A stretch of 64,000 bases of DNA from Gaiellasilicea sp963789355. Lineage in GTDB: Bacteria > Actinomycetota > Thermoleophilia > Gaiellales > Gaiellaceae. This document shows, in pieces, positions 23,977-32,888 of the stretch. The notes under the pieces were generated by a model. The model was given only the letters and a program-made list of their open reading frames with translations, searched no databases and was not told the DNA's origin. Location: assembly GCA_963789355.1 (NCBI GenBank), contig CAWBKK010000010.1, positions 310,001-374,000 of the forward strand, in the 5' to 3' direction. How positions within the stretch are numbered: position 1 is the stretch's first letter; each line of letters starts with the position of its first letter. The position numbers were made by a program, and so were the translations under genes.

Positions 23977-24762
23977 TCAGGCAGCGACGCGGGCGTAATG
24001 CGTGCGCGCCGAGGCCAGGATCCGGCTCGAGTGCTTCGGCATGTTCGCGCTCACCCACATCAGGATCAACTGCGCCAGCGGCACCTGGCCGTTGTGCGCC
24101 TCGCGAGAGGCGAGGACGTACACCGTCGCGGCCTGATTCGGGCCGAGCACATCCCGCAAGGCACTGTCGACCGCACGGGCGAAGCGGGGATAGTTTCGCG
24201 CGGGCAGGACGTGGGAGTGCTCGCGGCAGATGTGCGGCAGCGTCTGGATCTGCGCCTGCTCGTCAAAGACATCGATTCGATAGCCGCAGAGGAGCGAGAA
24301 CTGCCGCGCCTCCGCGGCGGCGTTCCAGCACTGCTCGAGCTGGTCGGCCCAGCCGGCCTGGTCGCGCAGGCAGAGCAGGTCGACCATCTCACCGAACACC
24401 CGCGTCGGTCGCGCGCGGTCGCGCTGCACGCGGTCGAGCAAGCCGCCGACGACCTGCTCGAACAGCTCGGGGTCGGGCCCGGCCGGCCCGAGGATCGATG
24501 CCAGCGTCTCCTCGGCGTCGGCCACCAGCAGCAGGCCCGCCTTCTCGGCGCCGCTCAGGGCCCACCCGGAGGACCCGAGCCGGGCGGCGAACAGGCGCAG
24601 GTGCTCGGGCGTGGCGACGACGACGCCGGGCTCGTCGCGCTCGAATCCGGCAATCAGATAGGACGCGACGGAGTCGGCGAGCTCGGCCGCGTCGCCGTAC
24701 ACCTGGACGCCGTGAGACCGGGCGCCGCCGCCCTTCAGAAACCCGCTCCAAGACTGTCGCAT
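23977..24762 (-). CDS. MEDS-domain sensory protein
   Basis: A 261-residue soluble protein with the MEDS (DcmR-type sensory) domain: HGVQVYGDAAELADSVASYL at the N-terminus, GVVVATPEHLRLFAARL, and later FGEMVDLLCLRDQ and QFSLLCGYRIDVF. An extra C-terminal region (about 190-261) is present. MEDS proteins usually act with sensor kinases or sigma/anti-sigma circuits, and a 7-TM kinase lies directly upstream. The ATG at 24762 has TACACT ending 7 nt before it and no ribosome-binding site, so the transcript is probably leaderless. Confidence 0.82.
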   Translation of the reverse strand: MRQSWSGFLKGGGARSHGVQVYGDAAELADSVASYLIAGFERDEPGVVVATPEHLRLFAARLGSSGWALSGAEKAGLLLVADAEETLASILGPAGPDPELFEQVVGGLLDRVQRDRARPTRVFGEMVDLLCLRDQAGWADQLEQCWNAAAEARQFSLLCGYRIDVFDEQAQIQTLPHICREHSHVLPARNYPRFARAVDSALRDVLGPNQAATVYVLASREAHNGQVPLAQLILMWVSANMPKHSSRILASARTHYARVAA

Positions 24763-24815
24763 CCCCGTCAGTGTAGACCTTCTCTCGGCGCCCGCCCACT
24801 GCTCGTGCGACCCCC

Positions 24816-24838
24816 AAAAAGGGGACTCGCGGATCCCC
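24816..24838 (-). terminator. Intrinsic terminator after the 7-TM kinase gene
   Basis: Minus-strand GGGGA, an 8-nt loop, TCCCC and TTTTT, about 140 nt after the kinase stop. One of the few hairpins here with a full U tract. Confidence 0.7.
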
Positions 24839-24979
24839 GCTTCGGCTCAAAGTGAGTATGGGCGCGCCCTGCGACCGAGCCGCCCGAGCGACCCCCCGGT
24901 CCCCCGGAGGCGCTCGAGGTCAACGATCGCAATTGTGGGAGTGCCGCAGCTCCTGCTGGGCGCGCCCGTTCTCTCGGTC

Positions 24980-26689
24980 TCAGACCGGCACTGGGCCCGG
25001 CAGCGTCAGCTCGAACGCTGCTCCGCGCGGAGCGGCCGGCCGGTAGCTGACCTCGCCGCGGTGGGCGCGCGCATACGAGCGGGCGATCGCGAGCCCGAGG
25101 CCCGTCCCGGCCACGGTGCCCGCGCTCGAAGCGTCGCGGGCAAAGCGGTCGAAGAGTTGCGAGACGAACTCGGCCGGCACGCCCGGGCCGCTGTCCTCCA
25201 CGATCACCTGGAGGACGCCGCCGGCCTGGGCCGCGCGCACGACCACCGGAGGCTCGCCGTACCGACAGGCGTTCACGAGTAGGTTGGAGACGATCCGCTC
25301 GAGCGCGTCGACGTCGACATCCGCCTCCAGGCCCGCGTCGGCCTCGATCCCGATTCTGGCGGCATCGAGGGGAGCGACGGCATGGACGATCTGCTCGAGG
25401 CGCTCCCGCACGCGCACGCGCTGCGGGTTGATCATGACCGCGTCGGCGTCGAGCCGGGAGAGATCGAGCAGCTGCTCGACGAGCTCGCGCAGGCCACGGA
25501 TCTGCGTCGTCAGCGCCGCTTGCAGGTCCTCCAGCTGTCGCGGCGCGAGCTGCGGCCCGCGCGCGGCGATCGTCTCCGAGATCCCGTAGATCGCGCCCAC
25601 GGGCGAGCGGAGCTCGTGAGCGGCCAGAGCCACGAACTCGCTCTTCAGCTCGTCCGCGCGTTCGAGTGCCGCTCGCGCCTCGCGCTCCTGGGCGAACAGG
25701 CGCGAGCGGTCGAGAGCAAGACCGGTGAGCGAGCCGAGCGCCTGGAGCAGCTTCCGCTCCTCGTCGCCGAAGAACGGCGCGAACGCGCTGGTGCGGACGA
25801 CGAGCGTGCCGAAGGGGAACTCGAAGCGCTGTTCGTCCCCGTTTGCATCGCCCTCCCCGGTGCGGTGGTCTGCGATCAGCGAGCCGTCAGGTGCCTCGAG
25901 CCTAACCGCGCGCGCGCCGACCATCTCGGCCATCGGCGGCAACACCCGCGCCGCCGCCTCCTGCTCGCTGGTCGCGCCCATCAGCCCGCCGATCGCGAGC
26001 TGCATCCGGGTCTGCTCGGGCCGGCGCCAGAGGAGGCGGAGCAGCGGGGGCGGCGCGAAGCCGAGCAGGAATCCGACCGCGCTCAGCGTGGCCAGCAGGC
26101 CGACGATGAGCCCGAACCACGAGCCGCCGTCACCCGAGCCGACGCTGAGCAGCAGCGCTGCCGCCAGCGCCGTCGATGCGAAGGCGAGCATCTGCATTCG
26201 CCGCCGGGCGACGGACGCCTCGGATTTGCCTGCGCGCCAGAGCCTTGCCGCGACGAGCAGCAGCAACACCGACCAGTGGACGAGAAACGCGAGCAGGTAG
26301 AGAGCGAACCACCACGGCCACGACTCCCCCTCGGCCGGAAAGTACGGCAGCGCGATTGTGGCCGCGACGAGGGTGGCGCTGAGCGAGTCGACGAAGCGCG
26401 CCAGCTGCCTCCTCTTCGGCTCGAATGCCGAGGCGAAGCGATAGACCAGGTACGGAAAGATCAGAAGCACTGCGATCAGGAACCGCTGTGCGACCTTCTC
26501 GGCCACTCCACCGGGCTCCTCGGGCAGGAGGAAGCCCGAGCCCGCGACGGCTGCGAGGCTCACGAACGCGAGCGCCGCCCACATCGCCGTCAGCGAGCGA
26601 TCCCGGAGCCATTGGCGCACGCAGACGCCCGCTATCGCGATGAACAGGACGAGATTGACGATCTCGACGATTCCGATCGCTTGCCGCAC
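24980..26689 (-). CDS. Seven-TM sensor histidine kinase with GAF domain
   Basis: A 569-residue membrane kinase. Seven hydrophobic helices occupy about residues 6-212, similar in layout to 7TM-type sensors. A GAF-like region follows (about 228-335), a short coiled coil, HisKA with His358 in ALAAHELRSP, and a HATPase domain with N box VSNLLVNACRYG, VEDSGPGV and GTGLGLAIARSY. No response regulator is adjacent; the MEDS-domain protein downstream may be its partner. The GTG start has GGAGGG 6 nt upstream. Confidence 0.9.
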   Translation of the reverse strand: MRQAIGIVEIVNLVLFIAIAGVCVRQWLRDRSLTAMWAALAFVSLAAVAGSGFLLPEEPGGVAEKVAQRFLIAVLLIFPYLVYRFASAFEPKRRQLARFVDSLSATLVAATIALPYFPAEGESWPWWFALYLLAFLVHWSVLLLLVAARLWRAGKSEASVARRRMQMLAFASTALAAALLLSVGSGDGGSWFGLIVGLLATLSAVGFLLGFAPPPLLRLLWRRPEQTRMQLAIGGLMGATSEQEAAARVLPPMAEMVGARAVRLEAPDGSLIADHRTGEGDANGDEQRFEFPFGTLVVRTSAFAPFFGDEERKLLQALGSLTGLALDRSRLFAQEREARAALERADELKSEFVALAAHELRSPVGAIYGISETIAARGPQLAPRQLEDLQAALTTQIRGLRELVEQLLDLSRLDADAVMINPQRVRVRERLEQIVHAVAPLDAARIGIEADAGLEADVDVDALERIVSNLLVNACRYGEPPVVVRAAQAGGVLQVIVEDSGPGVPAEFVSQLFDRFARDASSAGTVAGTGLGLAIARSYARAHRGEVSYRPAAPRGAAFELTLPGPVPV

Positions 26690-26774
26690 TGCATTCCCTC
26701 CTGAGCGGGCCAGATCCTACCCAGCGATATCGGGATGCGACGGTCGGGACGTTAGTCCTGCGCGCCGAAACCGA

Positions 26775-27212
26775 TCACGCCGGATCGAGGAAGCGGAAGA
26801 GCGCCTCGGCGACGCACGCCGGCTTCTCCTGGCCTTCCAGCTCGATCGTCGCAGCGACCCGAGCCTGCTTCCCCATCGCGACGTCCTCGACGTCCTCGAT
26901 CCGGAAGCGGCCGCGAATGCGCGCTCCCGACGGCACCGGTGCGGTGAAGCGCACGCGGTTGAGGCCGTAGTTCAAGGTCATCCCGTAACCGTCGAGCGGC
27001 GGCAGCGCCTCGGCGAACATGGGCACGACCAGTGAGAGAGTCAGGAAACCGTGCGCGATCGTCGTCCCGAACGGCCCGGCGGCAGCGGCGTCGGGATCGG
27101 TGTGGATCCATTGCGGATCGTCGGTCGCGCGCGCGAACTCGTCGATCCGCTCCTGCTCGATCGCGCGCCACTCGGAGACGAGCTCCCGGCCGATCAGGTC
27201 TTCGATCACCAT
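26775..27212 (-). CDS. MaoC-like (R)-specific enoyl-CoA hydratase
   Basis: A 145-residue hot-dog-fold protein. The hydratase-2 motif is visible as ATDDPQWIHTDPDAA with the catalytic Asp32 and His37, followed by GTTIAHGFLTLSL. Such enzymes hydrate trans-2-enoyl-CoA or dehydrate 3-hydroxyacyl-CoA. ATG at 27212 overlaps the upstream gene by 7 nt; a GTG three bases later would give a 4-nt overlap. It is the last gene of the ten-gene operon. Confidence 0.85.
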   Translation of the reverse strand: MVIEDLIGRELVSEWRAIEQERIDEFARATDDPQWIHTDPDAAAAGPFGTTIAHGFLTLSLVVPMFAEALPPLDGYGMTLNYGLNRVRFTAPVPSGARIRGRFRIEDVEDVAMGKQARVAATIELEGQEKPACVAEALFRFLDPA

Positions 27213-28195
27213 CGCACGACCGAGGCGGCCCACGTGTACCCGGTGCCGGCGGCGAGCAGCAGCACGAGGTCGCCTTCCGAGAGCTCGCCGGCGCGCGAGG
27301 CTCGGTCGAGCGCCAGCAACGAGTCGACGCCGCTCATGTGGCCGGTGTCATCGAGGTAGGCGGCGCGAGGATCCCCGAGCGCGCCGACGATGGCATCGTG
27401 CATCGAGCGCTTCATGTGGATTCCGCAGAGATACGACACGTCCTCCAGCTTCGCATCCGAGTGCTCCACGGCGCCACGGGCGGCGGCGACGAAGTTCGGC
27501 AGGCTGACCTCGTCGAGGCCGCCCTTCATCTGCGCCGGGTCGGCGACGTCGAGGAAGTGGCGTCCGCCGGCAACGCTCTCGGCCGACGCCGGCTCGACCG
27601 AGCCGCCGGCCGGCACCTTCACCTGAAGCGAGAACGACCCGTCCGTGATCGCGTGGCTCCCGAGGAGCTCGTGACCCTCGTCTCGCGTCAGCAGGCCCGC
27701 CACGGCGCCGTCGCCGAAGTTGAACATGAAGCGGGAGCGCTCGTTCGAATAGTCGAGCAGGTACGACTCCCTGCAAGCGGCGACGACCAGGACATTGCGC
27801 AGGTCGGGCTCGGCGAGCAGGAAGTTGCGGGCGAGCCGCAGCGCGACGGGCGTGCCGCAGGACACGTTCGCGTACTCGAGCGCATAGGCGTTCTCGCAGC
27901 CGAGCCGGTGTGCGATCCACGGCGCCGCCTGCCAGACCGGAAAGTCCTTCCAGAGCGAGCCGTAGTAGAGGACGACGTCGATCTCCGCCGGGTCGACGTC
28001 GTGCTGGCCGAGCAGCCGTGCGGCCGCCTCGACCGACATGTCGCTGACATGCTCGTCGGCACCGGCGATGTGCTTTCCGCGCAGGCCGAACTTCTCGATG
28101 ATCACCTGCTCGGGGATCCCGCTTGCGGCCGCGATCTCGGCGGCGGTCATCCAGGTCTCCGGGAGGTAGCTCGCCGTCGCGGCGAGTCCGATCAC
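27206..28195 (-). CDS. Beta-ketoacyl-ACP synthase III-like thiolase-fold enzyme
   Basis: A 329-residue member of the KAS III family. The nucleophile is Cys113 in ANVSCGTPVALRLARN, with a His in CGIHMKRSMHD. The region that in FabH carries Asn (GNTSAAS) reads DDTGHMSGVDS here, so the third catalytic residue may be His or the chemistry may differ from fatty-acid initiation. It probably condenses or transfers an acyl-CoA made by the ligase in the same operon. GTG start overlaps the TetR stop as GTGA. Too far from fab genes to be the housekeeping FabH. Confidence 0.8.
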   Translation of the reverse strand: MIGLAATASYLPETWMTAAEIAAASGIPEQVIIEKFGLRGKHIAGADEHVSDMSVEAAARLLGQHDVDPAEIDVVLYYGSLWKDFPVWQAAPWIAHRLGCENAYALEYANVSCGTPVALRLARNFLLAEPDLRNVLVVAACRESYLLDYSNERSRFMFNFGDGAVAGLLTRDEGHELLGSHAITDGSFSLQVKVPAGGSVEPASAESVAGGRHFLDVADPAQMKGGLDEVSLPNFVAAARGAVEHSDAKLEDVSYLCGIHMKRSMHDAIVGALGDPRAAYLDDTGHMSGVDSLLALDRASRAGELSEGDLVLLLAAGTGYTWAASVVRW

Positions 28196-28788
28196 GGGTC
28201 GATGTCCTTGGCGCCGAGCGCACGGACGATGATCCGCGCCAGCTCGTCGAAGACCTGCTCGGGCATCTCGCGCTCGCCGTTCCAGAGGATCCACCGCATG
28301 CCGACGAGCTCGCCGATCCCCATCAGGCTCCACGCGAGCACCTCGGAGTCGCCTCGGGCGACCTCCCCTGCCTCCATTGCCTGCTCGAGCGCGGCCGCGT
28401 ACGGGCGCATCAGCCGTTCGTAGTGCGTGACGAGCGTCTCGGGGGAGACGAACTCCGCCTGGCGGATGATCCGGTAGAGCGCCGGATGCTCGGCGGTGAA
28501 GCGGAAGAACGCCCCGAACCCGAGCAGCTCCTGCTCGGCGCGCGTGGTGCCCTGCTCGGCTGCCTCGGTCATCGCGTGGCGGACGCGGGCGTTCAGGTCG
28601 AGCACGACCTCGTCGAAGACCGCCTTCTTGCTCGAGAAGTAGAGGTAGAACGTCCCCTGGCCGACGCCGGCAGCCTCCGTGATCTTGACGATCGACGCGT
28701 CGTGGTAGCCGAGCTCCGCGAAGATCTGCTCGGCGGCCTCGAGCAGCTTCAGGCGGGTGCGCTCGCCACGTGCGGTCAGCTGCTTCAC
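28192..28788 (-). CDS. TetR-family regulator within the catabolic operon
   Basis: A 198-residue repressor-type protein. The DNA-binding domain is RLKLLEAAEQIFAELGYHDA, then IVKITEAAGVGQGTFYLYFS and SKKAVFDEVV; the rest is the helical ligand domain. Its place among acyl-CoA genes suggests an acyl-CoA or related ligand. It would control its own operon, and a 20-bp inverted repeat lies downstream of the operon promoter at 35625-35644. GTG start overlaps the ligase stop (GTGA). Confidence 0.9.
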   Translation of the reverse strand: MKQLTARGERTRLKLLEAAEQIFAELGYHDASIVKITEAAGVGQGTFYLYFSSKKAVFDEVVLDLNARVRHAMTEAAEQGTTRAEQELLGFGAFFRFTAEHPALYRIIRQAEFVSPETLVTHYERLMRPYAAALEQAMEAGEVARGDSEVLAWSLMGIGELVGMRWILWNGEREMPEQVFDELARIIVRALGAKDIDP

Positions 28789-30248
28789 GACGCCCGCTCC
28801 AGCAGCTCGGACTTGACGACCTTGTCGAGCGCGTTCCGCGGCAGCGACTCGACGAAGCGGACACCCTTGGGCACCTTGTAGCGCGCCAGCCGGCCGCGAC
28901 AATGATCGAGCAGCTGCTCTTCGGTCGCGTCGCCGTCGAGGACGACGAAGGCGAGGCACGCCTCCCCCCAGCGCTCGTCCGGCACGCCGACGACCGCGGC
29001 CTCCTGTACGGCTGGGTGCTGGTGAAGCACGTTCTCGATCTCCGCGGGATAGACGTTCTCGCCGCCGGAGATGACCATGTCCTTCGTCCTGCCGGCGATC
29101 CGGTAGTAGCCGTCCTGATCGCGCACCGCGACGTCGCCGGTGACGAGCCAACCGTCCGCGAACGCCGCCTCGGTCGCCTCGGTGTTGCGCCAGTAGCCGG
29201 CGAAGACGTTCGGCCCTTTGACCAGCAGCTCGCCCTCGGCCGGCCCGTCGAGCAGGCGGCCGCTCTCGATGTCCCGGAGCGCGACGTCGACATGCGGGTA
29301 CGGCTTCCCCGCGAAGCCACGCTTGCGGGCGGCGTCCTCGGGCGGCAGGCAGAGGACGTTCGGCGCTGCCTCGGTCAGCCCGTAGCCCTGGACGATCTCG
29401 ACGCCACGCTCGTGCCACGTCTCGAGAAGCGCCTCGGGCATCGGGGCGCCGCCGACGACCGCACGGCGCAGCGTCCAGAGGTCGGCCTTCGCGAAGCCCG
29501 GCTCCTGGGCCATGAAGAGGTACGTCGCGGGGACGCCCATCATCGTCGTCACGCGCTTCTCCGCAATCAACGCGAGCGCCCGTCCCGCGTCGAACGCAGG
29601 CTCGAGCACGACGGTCGCGCCCTTCCACCAGGCGAGGAGCGGCTGCACGTTCCAGCCCCCGACATGGAACTGCGGCAGCACCTGCAGGACCGTGTCCTCG
29701 GCACTCAGCCCGGCGACGCGATCGAAGGAGAGGTTCGTCCAGAAGCAGTTCGCGTGCGTGAGCAGGGCGCCCTTCGGCTTCCCGGTCGTACCCGAGGTGT
29801 AGACGAGCAGCAGCCCGTCGCCGTCCTCCGGCTCGGGTCGGACTTTGTGTCCCTGTAACACGAGCTCCTCCAGCCGCGCAGTGCGGACGTGGAGCGCCGC
29901 GGCCGGCCCTGCGTACTCGTCGGAGTGAAGCAGCACGGCCGGCTCCGCGTCTTCGAGCTGGTAGCGCAGCTCCGGCTCGGCGAGGCGCGTGTTCAGCGGC
30001 ATCAGGATCAGGGCCGCCTTGGCGCAGGCGAAGAAGACGACGACGTGCTCGGTGCTCGCCGCCGTCAGCGTCGCGACCCGGTCCCCCTTGGCGAGCCCGG
30101 CGTCGAGCAGGCCGGCGGCAAGCCGGTCGGAGCGCTCGTCGAGCTCGGCGTACGTCGTCTCGACGCCGAGGCAGTCGATCGCAACGCGCGCCGGAGTCGT
30201 CCGAGCCCCGTCGCGGATCCAGCGGCCGAGCGTCAGCTCGCCGCTCAT
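28785..30248 (-). CDS. AMP-forming acyl-CoA synthetase
   Basis: A 487-residue ANL-superfamily ligase that activates a carboxylate as acyl-AMP and then acyl-CoA. Motifs: P-loop YTSGTTGKPKGALLTH, adenine-binding QGYGLTEAAP, the GDVAVRDQDGYYRIAGRTKD hinge region and the catalytic lysine in LPRNALDKVVKSE. It resembles medium/long-chain fatty acyl ligases but specificity is not predictable. ATG at 30248 overlaps the hydrolase stop as ATGA. Together with the hydrolase and transporter it suggests import, hydrolysis and activation of an ester or acid. Confidence 0.92.
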   Translation of the reverse strand: MSGELTLGRWIRDGARTTPARVAIDCLGVETTYAELDERSDRLAAGLLDAGLAKGDRVATLTAASTEHVVVFFACAKAALILMPLNTRLAEPELRYQLEDAEPAVLLHSDEYAGPAAALHVRTARLEELVLQGHKVRPEPEDGDGLLLVYTSGTTGKPKGALLTHANCFWTNLSFDRVAGLSAEDTVLQVLPQFHVGGWNVQPLLAWWKGATVVLEPAFDAGRALALIAEKRVTTMMGVPATYLFMAQEPGFAKADLWTLRRAVVGGAPMPEALLETWHERGVEIVQGYGLTEAAPNVLCLPPEDAARKRGFAGKPYPHVDVALRDIESGRLLDGPAEGELLVKGPNVFAGYWRNTEATEAAFADGWLVTGDVAVRDQDGYYRIAGRTKDMVISGGENVYPAEIENVLHQHPAVQEAAVVGVPDERWGEACLAFVVLDGDATEEQLLDHCRGRLARYKVPKGVRFVESLPRNALDKVVKSELLERAS

Positions 30249-30985
30249 CGGAGAAACTCCGAGACCACCGAGACGAACCGGTCCGGCTGCTCCCAGAAGC
30301 AGAGATGGCCGCCGCCGGGGAAGAGCTCGACCCGCGCGTCCGGGATCCGGTGCGCGAGCACGGCCGTGTTCCGAGAGTCCACGACCGCATCTTCCGTCCC
30401 GTGGAGGACGAGTGTCGGCGCGGCGATCTTGTCGATGCGGTCGAGCGCGTCGAAGCCCGCTCCCGCCGCTGCCTGCGCCAGCCACGCATCGAGTGGCTGC
30501 GCGGTCGCCTCGCGGTGGCGCAGGATTCGCTCGGTGAGCTCCGGGTCGGGCTCGGGCGCGAGCGCGTTCTCGACGAACTGGCGCAGGGTCGCGCCGCTGG
30601 CCATCAGCTTCACCGTCTGCTCGGGCATCGGGAACGATTGGGAGCCGCCGGCTGTCGTGGAGACGAGCACGAGCCGGTCGACGCTCTCGGGGGACGTGAG
30701 CGCCAGTTCCTGCGCGACCATCCCGCCGAGGCTCGTCCCGAGCACGTGGGCGCGACGAACATCGGCCTCGGACATGACCTGTCGCGCGTCGGAGGCCATG
30801 TCGGCGACGGTGTACGGACCCGGCGGTGCATCGCTCCCGCCGATGCCTCGATTGTCGAAAAGAATGATGTCGAACGACTTCGCGAGTCGTTCCACGACGG
30901 GCTCCCAGCCCCAACGGGCGTAGCCCAGGCCCTGGATCAGCAAGAGGGGTGGGCCGATGCCGTGTCGCTCCCAGGCGATCTTCAC
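30245..30985 (-). CDS. Alpha/beta-fold hydrolase
   Basis: A 246-residue hydrolase with the oxyanion segment LLIQGLGYARWGW, nucleophile elbow GTSLGGM, acid in LHGTEDAVVD and catalytic His in FPGGGHLCFWEQ. It resembles 3-oxoadipate enol-lactonase-type and carboxylesterase enzymes. Position between the transporter and the acyl-CoA ligase suggests it cleaves the imported compound. GTG start overlaps the livM stop (GTGA). Confidence 0.88.
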   Translation of the reverse strand: MKIAWERHGIGPPLLLIQGLGYARWGWEPVVERLAKSFDIILFDNRGIGGSDAPPGPYTVADMASDARQVMSEADVRRAHVLGTSLGGMVAQELALTSPESVDRLVLVSTTAGGSQSFPMPEQTVKLMASGATLRQFVENALAPEPDPELTERILRHREATAQPLDAWLAQAAAGAGFDALDRIDKIAAPTLVLHGTEDAVVDSRNTAVLAHRIPDARVELFPGGGHLCFWEQPDRFVSVVSEFLR

Positions 30986-32010
30986 GGGCGCACCAGCCGC
31001 AGCCGCCGGCCGAGGCTCGCGAGCCCGCCGGGGACGAAGAAGACGAGCAGGATGAAGAGCGTGCCGAGGATGAAGAGCGGCTCCGAGAGCGGCGTCTCGA
31101 GCACCGACGGCAGCTTCTCGACCGTCGACGAGCCGGAGAGCGTCCCGAGCCTCTGGTCGGCCAGCGTGTAGAGAAAACCGCCGAGCAGCGCTCCATAGCG
31201 CGTGCCGGCGCCGCCGATCACGACCATCACGAGCAGCGTCAGCGTGAAGCTCGCAGTCGTCACCTGCGGCGAGGCGCCGGTGCCGAGGACGAGCAGCCAG
31301 ACGACGCCGCCGATCGTCGCGAGGAACGACGCGAGGACGAACGCGAGCAGCTTGAACCGGAACGGCTGCAAGCCGATCACCTCGACGCGCCGCTCGTTCT
31401 CGCGGATCGCCTGCAGCACGTGCCCGGGCGAGCTGTTCACGGCCCAGCGCACGATCAGGAAGACGACCGCGGCATACGCGAGCGCGAGCCAGTAGAGGTT
31501 CTTCGTGTTGAGGACGCCGACGAAGAAGTCGGGGATCGGCTCGAAGTTGAGCCCGAGCCCCTCCTCGCCGCCGGTGAGCTCGTTCGGGTTCTTCTGAACC
31601 AGCACCTGGCCGGCCTGGGCGAAGGCGAGCGTCACCATCGCAAAGGCAATCCCGCTGACGCGGAGGCTGATCGCGCCGAGCACGAGTGGGACGACGATCC
31701 CGGCGCCGACGACGACGAGCAGCGTCGTCGCGAGCCCCCACTCCCACTTCGTCAGCGCGATCGTGGTCAGATAGACGCCGAGCGCGAAGTAGAGCGCGTG
31801 CCCGAACGAGAGCAGGCCGGTCGTGCCGAAGAGGAGGTCGTAGGTGAGCGCGACCCCGGAGAAGACGAGGCAGAGGGCAAGCAGGCCGAGCGTGCCGGGA
31901 CTGTCGAGCGGCCCGCCGAGGAGCACCGGGATGTCGAGCGAGAGCAGGGGCACGACCGCCAGGACCGTGAGCAGGACGATCGGCACGAGGAACGGCCGGA
32001 CGCGGCTCAA
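30982..32010 (-). CDS. livM: Branched-chain amino acid-type ABC permease (LivM family)
   Basis: A 342-residue inner-membrane permease, about 10 helices, with the family segments FGTTGLLSFGHALYFALG and TGGEEGLG, and a central AIRENERRVEVIGLQPFRFK cytoplasmic loop that contacts the ATPase. The start is TTG at 32010: it overlaps the livH stop as TTGA and no ATG or GTG lies before the conserved region begins. Substrate of the transporter is probably not a plain amino acid given the downstream acyl-CoA genes. Confidence 0.88.
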   Translation of the reverse strand: MSRVRPFLVPIVLLTVLAVVPLLSLDIPVLLGGPLDSPGTLGLLALCLVFSGVALTYDLLFGTTGLLSFGHALYFALGVYLTTIALTKWEWGLATTLLVVVGAGIVVPLVLGAISLRVSGIAFAMVTLAFAQAGQVLVQKNPNELTGGEEGLGLNFEPIPDFFVGVLNTKNLYWLALAYAAVVFLIVRWAVNSSPGHVLQAIRENERRVEVIGLQPFRFKLLAFVLASFLATIGGVVWLLVLGTGASPQVTTASFTLTLLVMVVIGGAGTRYGALLGGFLYTLADQRLGTLSGSSTVEKLPSVLETPLSEPLFILGTLFILLVFFVPGGLASLGRRLRLVRP

Positions 32011-32888
32011 TGCGCCACCTTCGGGGCAAGGCCCTCCGGCTTCAGCAGCAGCACGATCGCGAGCAGGAGCACGACGGCGAGGTCGCCGAGGCCGCTGGAC
32101 GCGTAGTAGTTCGCGTACTGCTGGATCAACCCGACGGCAACCGCCGCGACAGCCGTGCCGCCGATCGAGCCGAAGCCGCCGATCACGACGACGATGAAGG
32201 CGAAGATCAGGAGGGAGGTGCCGCGGCTCGGGTCGACGACCCCGTAGTAGACGCCCGAGAGCACGCCGGCGACGGCGGCGAGCGCGCCGCCGATCGCGAA
32301 GACGAGCGTGAAGGCCTTGCGCACGTCGATCCCGAGCGCGGTCACCATCGACCGGTTCTCGACGCCGGCGCGGATGATCAGCCCATAGCGGGTGAAGCGC
32401 AGGAAGGCGTTGAGGCCGAGCAGCACAGCAGCGGCGACTCCGATCTCGACGAAGCGGTCGTTCGGGATCGAGGCGCCGAGAACGGACGTCGTGTCGATCA
32501 GCCAGGGCGGGACCGGGAACGGCCTTGCGTCGAAGCCCCAGATCGCCTCGACGAGCGCATTCAGGGCGAGCGCGAGGCCGACGGTGACGAGCACCTGCTC
32601 GACCGGCCGGCGGTAGAGCGGACGGATCAGGACGAGCTCGATCAGCGCCGCGAGGACGGCGCCGATCGCGATCCCGAAGAGCGCCCCCGCGAGCAGCTTC
32701 GTTCCGGGTCCGCCGTCGACCTTCGTGGACATCCACCAGGTCGAGTAGGCGCCGACGGTCAGCAGCGCGCCGTGAGCGAAGTTGAGCACGCCCATCAGGC
32801 CGTAGATCAGCGAGAGGCCGGAGGCGATCAGGAAGTACATCGCCCCCAGGCCGAGCCCTGTGATCGTGAGGAGGACGAAGGTGCTCAG
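32007..32888 (-). CDS. livH: Branched-chain amino acid-type ABC permease (LivH family)
   Basis: Inner-membrane permease with FLIASGLSLIYGLMGVLNFA and the loop RAGVENRSMVTALGIDVRKA. The first ATG (32840) would begin inside the first helix and delete the conserved GLGLGAMYFL part. In the same frame, upstream sequence reads LSTFVLLTITGLGLGA and reaches CTG at 32888, which overlaps the livF stop as CTGA, just as the other junctions of this operon overlap as NTGA. I therefore prefer the unusual CTG start (293 residues); 32840 (277 residues) is the conservative alternative. Confidence 0.85.
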   Translation of the reverse strand: MSTFVLLTITGLGLGAMYFLIASGLSLIYGLMGVLNFAHGALLTVGAYSTWWMSTKVDGGPGTKLLAGALFGIAIGAVLAALIELVLIRPLYRRPVEQVLVTVGLALALNALVEAIWGFDARPFPVPPWLIDTTSVLGASIPNDRFVEIGVAAAVLLGLNAFLRFTRYGLIIRAGVENRSMVTALGIDVRKAFTLVFAIGGALAAVAGVLSGVYYGVVDPSRGTSLLIFAFIVVVIGGFGSIGGTAVAAVAVGLIQQYANYYASSGLGDLAVVLLLAIVLLLKPEGLAPKVAH

